Shown here piece by piece: positions 8,851-11,199 of a stretch of DNA of 11,199 bases. How positions within the stretch are numbered: the first letter of the stretch is position 1; every line of letters starts with the position of its first letter. Source of the stretch: CAZCWX01 sp964502465 (lineage in GTDB: Bacteria > Desulfobacterota > Binatia > Bin18); contig CAZCWX010000221.1 of assembly GCA_964502465.1 (NCBI GenBank), positions 1 to 11,199 of the forward strand, read 5' to 3'. Below the pieces are notes generated by a model. It did no database searches and was not told the origin of the DNA. It saw nothing but the letters and a program-made list of their open reading frames with translations. Made by a program: the position numbers and the translations under genes.

Positions 8851-8860
8851 AACACTCGCG

Positions 8861-8953
8861 ATGAGTCACATCTGGGCCGGGCGATTGGCATACTTACTTG
8901 GCATGCTGTTATTGGGAGCAGTGGTGCTGTTTGGCTGGGTGCAAGGTGGGTGA
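8861..8953 (+). CDS. Candidate 30-residue single-span membrane protein
   Basis: The frame runs from ATG 8861 to TGA at 8951-8953. It encodes a short polar N-terminus (MSHIWAGR), about 18 hydrophobic residues (LAYLLGMLLLGAVVLFGW, residues 9-26) and a VQGG tail. This is the composition of a single transmembrane helix, with one Arg just before it. TAGGAG lies 10 nt upstream. The same frame is open back to 8741, but those codons read through the repeat and have no protein-like character. The gene ends 23 nt before the pyrD start, so the two are likely co-transcribed. It sits next to a membrane flavocytochrome and a probably membrane-associated PyrD, so an accessory role to either is conceivable. 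No family is recognised and no function is claimed. A chance hydrophobic ORF cannot be excluded. Confidence 0.5.
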   Translation: MSHIWAGRLAYLLGMLLLGAVVLFGWVQGG

Positions 8954-8967
8954 GGAAGAACCAGTTC

Positions 8968-8973
8968 TGAGGA
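8968..8973 (+). promoter_or_regulatory. Ribosome binding site deciding the pyrD start
   Basis: TGAGGA lies 3 nt from the ATG at 8977 and 6 nt from the adjacent ATG at 8980. The spacing favours 8980 slightly, so the mature PyrD may begin one residue later than the longest reading. Confidence 0.5.
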
Positions 8974-8976
8974 TTC

Positions 8977-10074
8977 ATGATGAGATTACTCTACCAGCAC
9001 GTTCTCAAGCCGCTCCTTTTCCGCCTGGATCCCGAGTGGGTCCATGATGTTTTTGTCAACCTCGGCGAAATACTCGGCCGACACGTGCTCACACGGCGTC
9101 TGGTTTCCCTGGCTTACGATTACCACGGCCCGGATGCCTCGGTCACGGTCGACGGCATCCGGTATCGCACGCCCGTCGTGCTGGCCGCCGGGTTTGACTA
9201 CAACGGCCGCCTGGTTCGCATCCTGAAGGGCATGGGCTTCGGCGGTGTGGAAGTGGGCTCGGTGACTGCCCGGCCGACCGAAGGCAACCCACCTCCTCGC
9301 CTGACCCGCCTGGTTCGCTCGCAGAGTCTCCTCGTCAACAAGGGGCTCCGCAACGACGGGGTGGACTGCATCGCCCAGAGGCTCCGTGACATCCCGCGGG
9401 AGCCGGACTTTACCGTGGGGGTCAGCATCGCCCGCACCAACGACGCGGAGGCGGCTACTGTTGCCGGGGGCGTTGCCGATTACTGCACCAGCCTGCGGCG
9501 GTTGGTGGCGGCGGATGTGGGTGACTTTTACACCATTAACATCTCCTGCCCGAACGTCCACGGTGGGGAGAGCTTTGCGGAGCCCGCGCTGCTTCGCCGC
9601 TTACTCGAGAGCCTGTGCACAGTGGAGCACAGCCGGCCGATGTACGCCAAAATGCCTATCGACGTTTCGGACGAAGATTTCGATGCGCTGCTCGCGATCA
9701 TCGCAGCTTTTGGGCTGCGGGGCGTAGTGATCGGTAATCTGAACAAGGACTACGAGACTTTGGAGTTCCGTGAGGAGGCTCCTGCCACGTACCGGGGCGG
9801 GCTGAGCGGGCGCCCCTGTTTCGAGTCTTCGAACCGACTGATCCGACGGGCGCGGGAGAAGTATGGGGACCGCCTCACGGTCATCGGCTGCGGGGGCATC
9901 CTCTCCCCTAGCGACGCGCTTGAGAAGTTCAGGGGAGGAGCCGACCTCGTGCAGCTCATCACAGGGATGATCTTTGAGGGGCCCCATTTGATGAAAGGCA
10001 TCGCCTATGCCTATGCCCGGGAGCGGAATTCACCCGGCCTGGCAGCCCGTTCCGTTTCTGTAGAGGACCACTAA
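8977..10074 (+). CDS. pyrD: Dihydroorotate dehydrogenase, class-2-like but with a Cys-type active site
   Basis: The enzyme oxidises dihydroorotate to orotate with FMN in pyrimidine synthesis. The N-terminal 40 residues (YQHVLKPLLFRLDPEWVHDV) resemble the membrane-associating helices of quinone-linked class 2 enzymes, as does the 365-residue length. Recognisable sites are VLAAGFDYNG (to 77), VEVGSVTARP, VNKGLRNDGVD (120-130), NISCPN (188-193), AKMP with Lys225, GNLN (253-256), GGLSG, and CGGILSPSDALEKFRGGADLVQLITGMIFEGP. Class 2 enzymes normally have Ser at the catalytic-base position (NISSPN). Here Cys191 occupies it, as in class 1. The class 2 GFDKN and NRMGFNN motifs are also altered. From memory, a similar NISCPN...GGE variant is common in candidate-phyla PyrD. 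Start is ATG 8977 or, with better spacing from TGAGGA, 8980. FMN/orotate fold assignment is secure; the electron acceptor is not. Confidence 0.9.
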   Translation: MMRLLYQHVLKPLLFRLDPEWVHDVFVNLGEILGRHVLTRRLVSLAYDYHGPDASVTVDGIRYRTPVVLAAGFDYNGRLVRILKGMGFGGVEVGSVTARPTEGNPPPRLTRLVRSQSLLVNKGLRNDGVDCIAQRLRDIPREPDFTVGVSIARTNDAEAATVAGGVADYCTSLRRLVAADVGDFYTINISCPNVHGGESFAEPALLRRLLESLCTVEHSRPMYAKMPIDVSDEDFDALLAIIAAFGLRGVVIGNLNKDYETLEFREEAPATYRGGLSGRPCFESSNRLIRRAREKYGDRLTVIGCGGILSPSDALEKFRGGADLVQLITGMIFEGPHLMKGIAYAYARERNSPGLAARSVSVEDH

Positions 10075-10100
10075 CGCCTGCCATTGAGAAAGGAACTCTT

Positions 10101-10235
10101 ATGCACGAAGAAGCCACCGACAAACTCGAAAACCTGAAGCAACTCGGACTTGCCAATCTGGACCGCGTGTACTGGAACCTTCCTAAGTCTGTCTGCTGTT
10201 GTGGTTCCACATTCTGCCGCGGGAGGGGGCACTGA
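10101..10235 (+). pseudogene. pckA: 5' remnant of ATP-type phosphoenolpyruvate carboxykinase
   Basis: ATG 10101 has a good ribosome binding site (AAAGGA, 10089-10094, 6-nt spacing). It encodes about 28 residues, ending LKQLGLANLDRVYWNLP, which match the start of ATP-dependent PEP carboxykinase (family form GL..L.RVYWNL.TPALYEEA). Homology stops at about 10184. The frame then runs KSVCCCGSTFCRGRGH to TGA at 10233-10235, which is an out-of-frame reading of the transporter sequence that follows. Intact PckA is about 530 residues and binds ATP, Mg and Mn through residues far downstream, so this fragment cannot be active. The preserved start and RBS suggest a recent deletion, or an assembly join. 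The alternative that this is a native short protein is unlikely, because the Cys-rich tail is explained by frame. The PckA call rests on a short match. Confidence 0.65.
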
Positions 10236-10836
10236 TGGCCGGGATTTTCGTGCTTGCCGCGTTGTTGTGGATGACCGAGGCCTTACCGCTGTTCGCGACG
10301 TCGCTACTCGTGATCGGCCTGCAGATCCTGTTGCTCGCCAACCCTGGAGCGTGGCCCGGGCTGGGCTTTGAGGCGCGTTCTTCTCTCAGTTATCAGGAGG
10401 TTCTGGCTGCGGCAGCCGATCCGGTCTTGGCGTTGTTCTTCGGGGGACTCGTGTTGGCGCGTGCAGCGACCAAGGAAAGAGTGGACGAGGCGCTGGCGGG
10501 GCTGCTGCTCCACCCCTTGGGCGACAGACCGCTGTTCATATTGCTGGCACTCATGCTTCTGACAGCAGTCTTCTCCCTCTGGGCATCGCGGCAGCGACGG
10601 CCGAGGGCGACGAGAAAACAAGCATTGTCCAGATCGCTATGGGCACCGCTCTGACCGCATCGGTCTCCATGGCGCTGCCCGTCAGCACGCCACCCAACTC
10701 GCTTGCCTATGCGCAGGGCGTCGCGACCAAAGGCGACATGGCGCGGGTAGGAGTCATCGTGGGCATCATAACCGCCGCTCTCGTCATTGGCTTGAGCAGC
10801 CCAGTCCTGCATTTCTGGGGGCTGTACGATAAGTAA
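10187..10836 (+). pseudogene. Broken DASS/SLC13-family carboxylate transporter (middle deleted, frameshifted)
   Basis: Two in-order pieces of a sodium-coupled di/tricarboxylate (DASS, SLC13) transporter remain. The first (10187 to about 10583) reads VCLLLLWFHILPREGALMAG, then IFVLAALLWMTEALPL, a hallmark of the family N-terminus, and continues through FFGGLVLARA to LTAVFSLW, where the first SNT motif should follow. The second (about 10570-10836), in another frame, reads LLPLGIAAATAEGDEKTSIV, then SVSMALPVSTPPNSLAYAQG and the C-terminal helix ending FWGLYDK, as expected after the second SNT motif. About 125 plus 88 residues are left of roughly 450-500, and both sodium-binding SNT motifs are missing. 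The 5' end is fused to the pckA remnant, with TAA at 10184-10186 in the transporter frame. Family members import succinate, fumarate, malate or sulfate; the substrate here is unknown. No functional product is expected. Confidence 0.83.
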
Positions 10837-10911
10837 AGTCACAAATTTTGATCACAAGAAAAGAGTGACCCCCATCAAAAAAGAAGCTGATTCTGAAAGG
10901 AGTTGCAAGCA

Positions 10912-11199
10912 ATGGCGACTATTGTGACCGTGACGATCAATCCCGCGATCGACACAAGCTGTTCGGTCGAGCAGGTTGTTCCCGAGCACAAGCTACGCTG
11001 CACCGAGCCGGAGCGACATCCGGGTGGCGGCGGACTCAATGTTGCCCGCGCGCTGCGCCGTTTGGGCGGCAACGCCGTGGCCTTTTGGACCTGTGGAGGC
11101 GCCATCGGCCAACTGCTGGGGCGCTTGTTGGATGAGGAGGGGCTTGACCACCGTGCACTTCCCATCGCAGCGATGACGAGAGAGAGTTTCACGGTTTTC
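10912..11199 (+). CDS. pfkB: 6-phosphofructokinase, PfkB type (3'-truncated by window)
   Basis: The first 96 codons of a ribokinase-family sugar kinase run off the right edge without a stop. ATG 10912 follows AAAGGAG at 10896-10902 with 9-nt spacing. The N-terminus TVTINPAIDTS, then PEHKLRC and PGGGGLNVARALRRLGG, aligns closely with E. coli Pfk-2, including Asp14, Lys27, Arg29 and Asn43 at the same numbers, which bind fructose 6-phosphate in that enzyme. This makes 6-phosphofructokinase more likely than 1-phosphofructokinase or tagatose-6-phosphate kinase. The reaction is ATP-dependent phosphorylation of fructose 6-phosphate in the cytoplasm. The ATP site and the GAGD catalytic motif would lie beyond the window. 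It follows the transporter remnant by 75 nt and has no fixed partner here. Confidence 0.88.
   Translation, partial: MATIVTVTINPAIDTSCSVEQVVPEHKLRCTEPERHPGGGGLNVARALRRLGGNAVAFWTCGGAIGQLLGRLLDEEGLDHRALPIAAMTRESFTVF

Noticed and set aside
8741..8860. Upstream ATG extension of the small membrane protein to 70 residues
   Set aside because: The added codons translate the palindromic repeat, and the RBS fits ATG 8861 instead.
10188..10235. Cys-rich mini-protein tail (CCCGSTFC) suggesting a metal-binding peptide
   Set aside because: It is the out-of-frame reading of the transporter sequence LLLLWFHILPREG, produced by the pckA junction.
10839..10857. TCACAA direct repeats (10839-10844, 10852-10857) as a CRP/FNR-like operator before pfkB
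   Set aside because: They are direct rather than inverted, only 6 bp long, in AT-rich spacer DNA, with no convincing promoter elements beside them.
1..11199. CRISPR array, tRNA or rRNA genes, or an insertion sequence
   Set aside because: No regularly spaced repeats, no clover-leaf tRNA pattern and no transposase frame were seen on reading both strands.

Overview
The window looks like chromosomal DNA from a GC-rich Gram-negative bacterium. Every convincing gene lies on the plus strand. The Gram-negative assignment rests on a beta-barrel outer-membrane protein at the left edge and on a quinone-type dihydroorotate dehydrogenase. The lineage cannot be fixed from the sequence alone. The dispersed CCCTCTCCC/GGGAGAGGG palindrome and the divergent PyrD fit an environmental or uncultured lineage, but that is only an inference.

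Layout: 1-753 is the 3' part of a beta-barrel outer-membrane protein whose signal peptide lies outside the window. 825-7322 is a tight three-gene operon, glgX-treY-treZ, with overlaps of 11 and 4 nt. 7400-8719 encodes a six-helix ferric-reductase-type flavocytochrome b with a fused FAD/NAD(P)H reductase. 8720-8860 holds a dispersed palindromic repeat. 8861-8953 is a candidate 30-residue single-span membrane protein with its own ribosome binding site. 8977-10074 is a divergent dihydroorotate dehydrogenase. 10101-10836 is a scar of gene remnants: the first ~28 codons of an ATP-type PEP carboxykinase joined to a DASS/SLC13 carboxylate transporter that has lost its middle and changed frame. 10912 to the right edge is the start of a PfkB-type 6-phosphofructokinase.

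How the genes work together: GlgX debranches glycogen and so releases linear malto-oligosaccharides. TreY turns the reducing-end linkage of these into a trehalose unit, and TreZ cuts the trehalose off. The operon is therefore a complete glycogen-to-trehalose route. The pckA and carboxylate-transporter remnants next to pfkB suggest that the right-hand part once held a central-carbon cluster (C4-dicarboxylate uptake, gluconeogenic PEPCK, glycolytic PFK) that has been partly deleted, unless the two junctions are assembly errors.

I did not find a clearly new multi-gene system. The points most worth a second look are the double-junction scar at 10101-10836, the Cys-type catalytic site in a PyrD with a class-2-like N-terminus, and the tiny membrane protein upstream of it.
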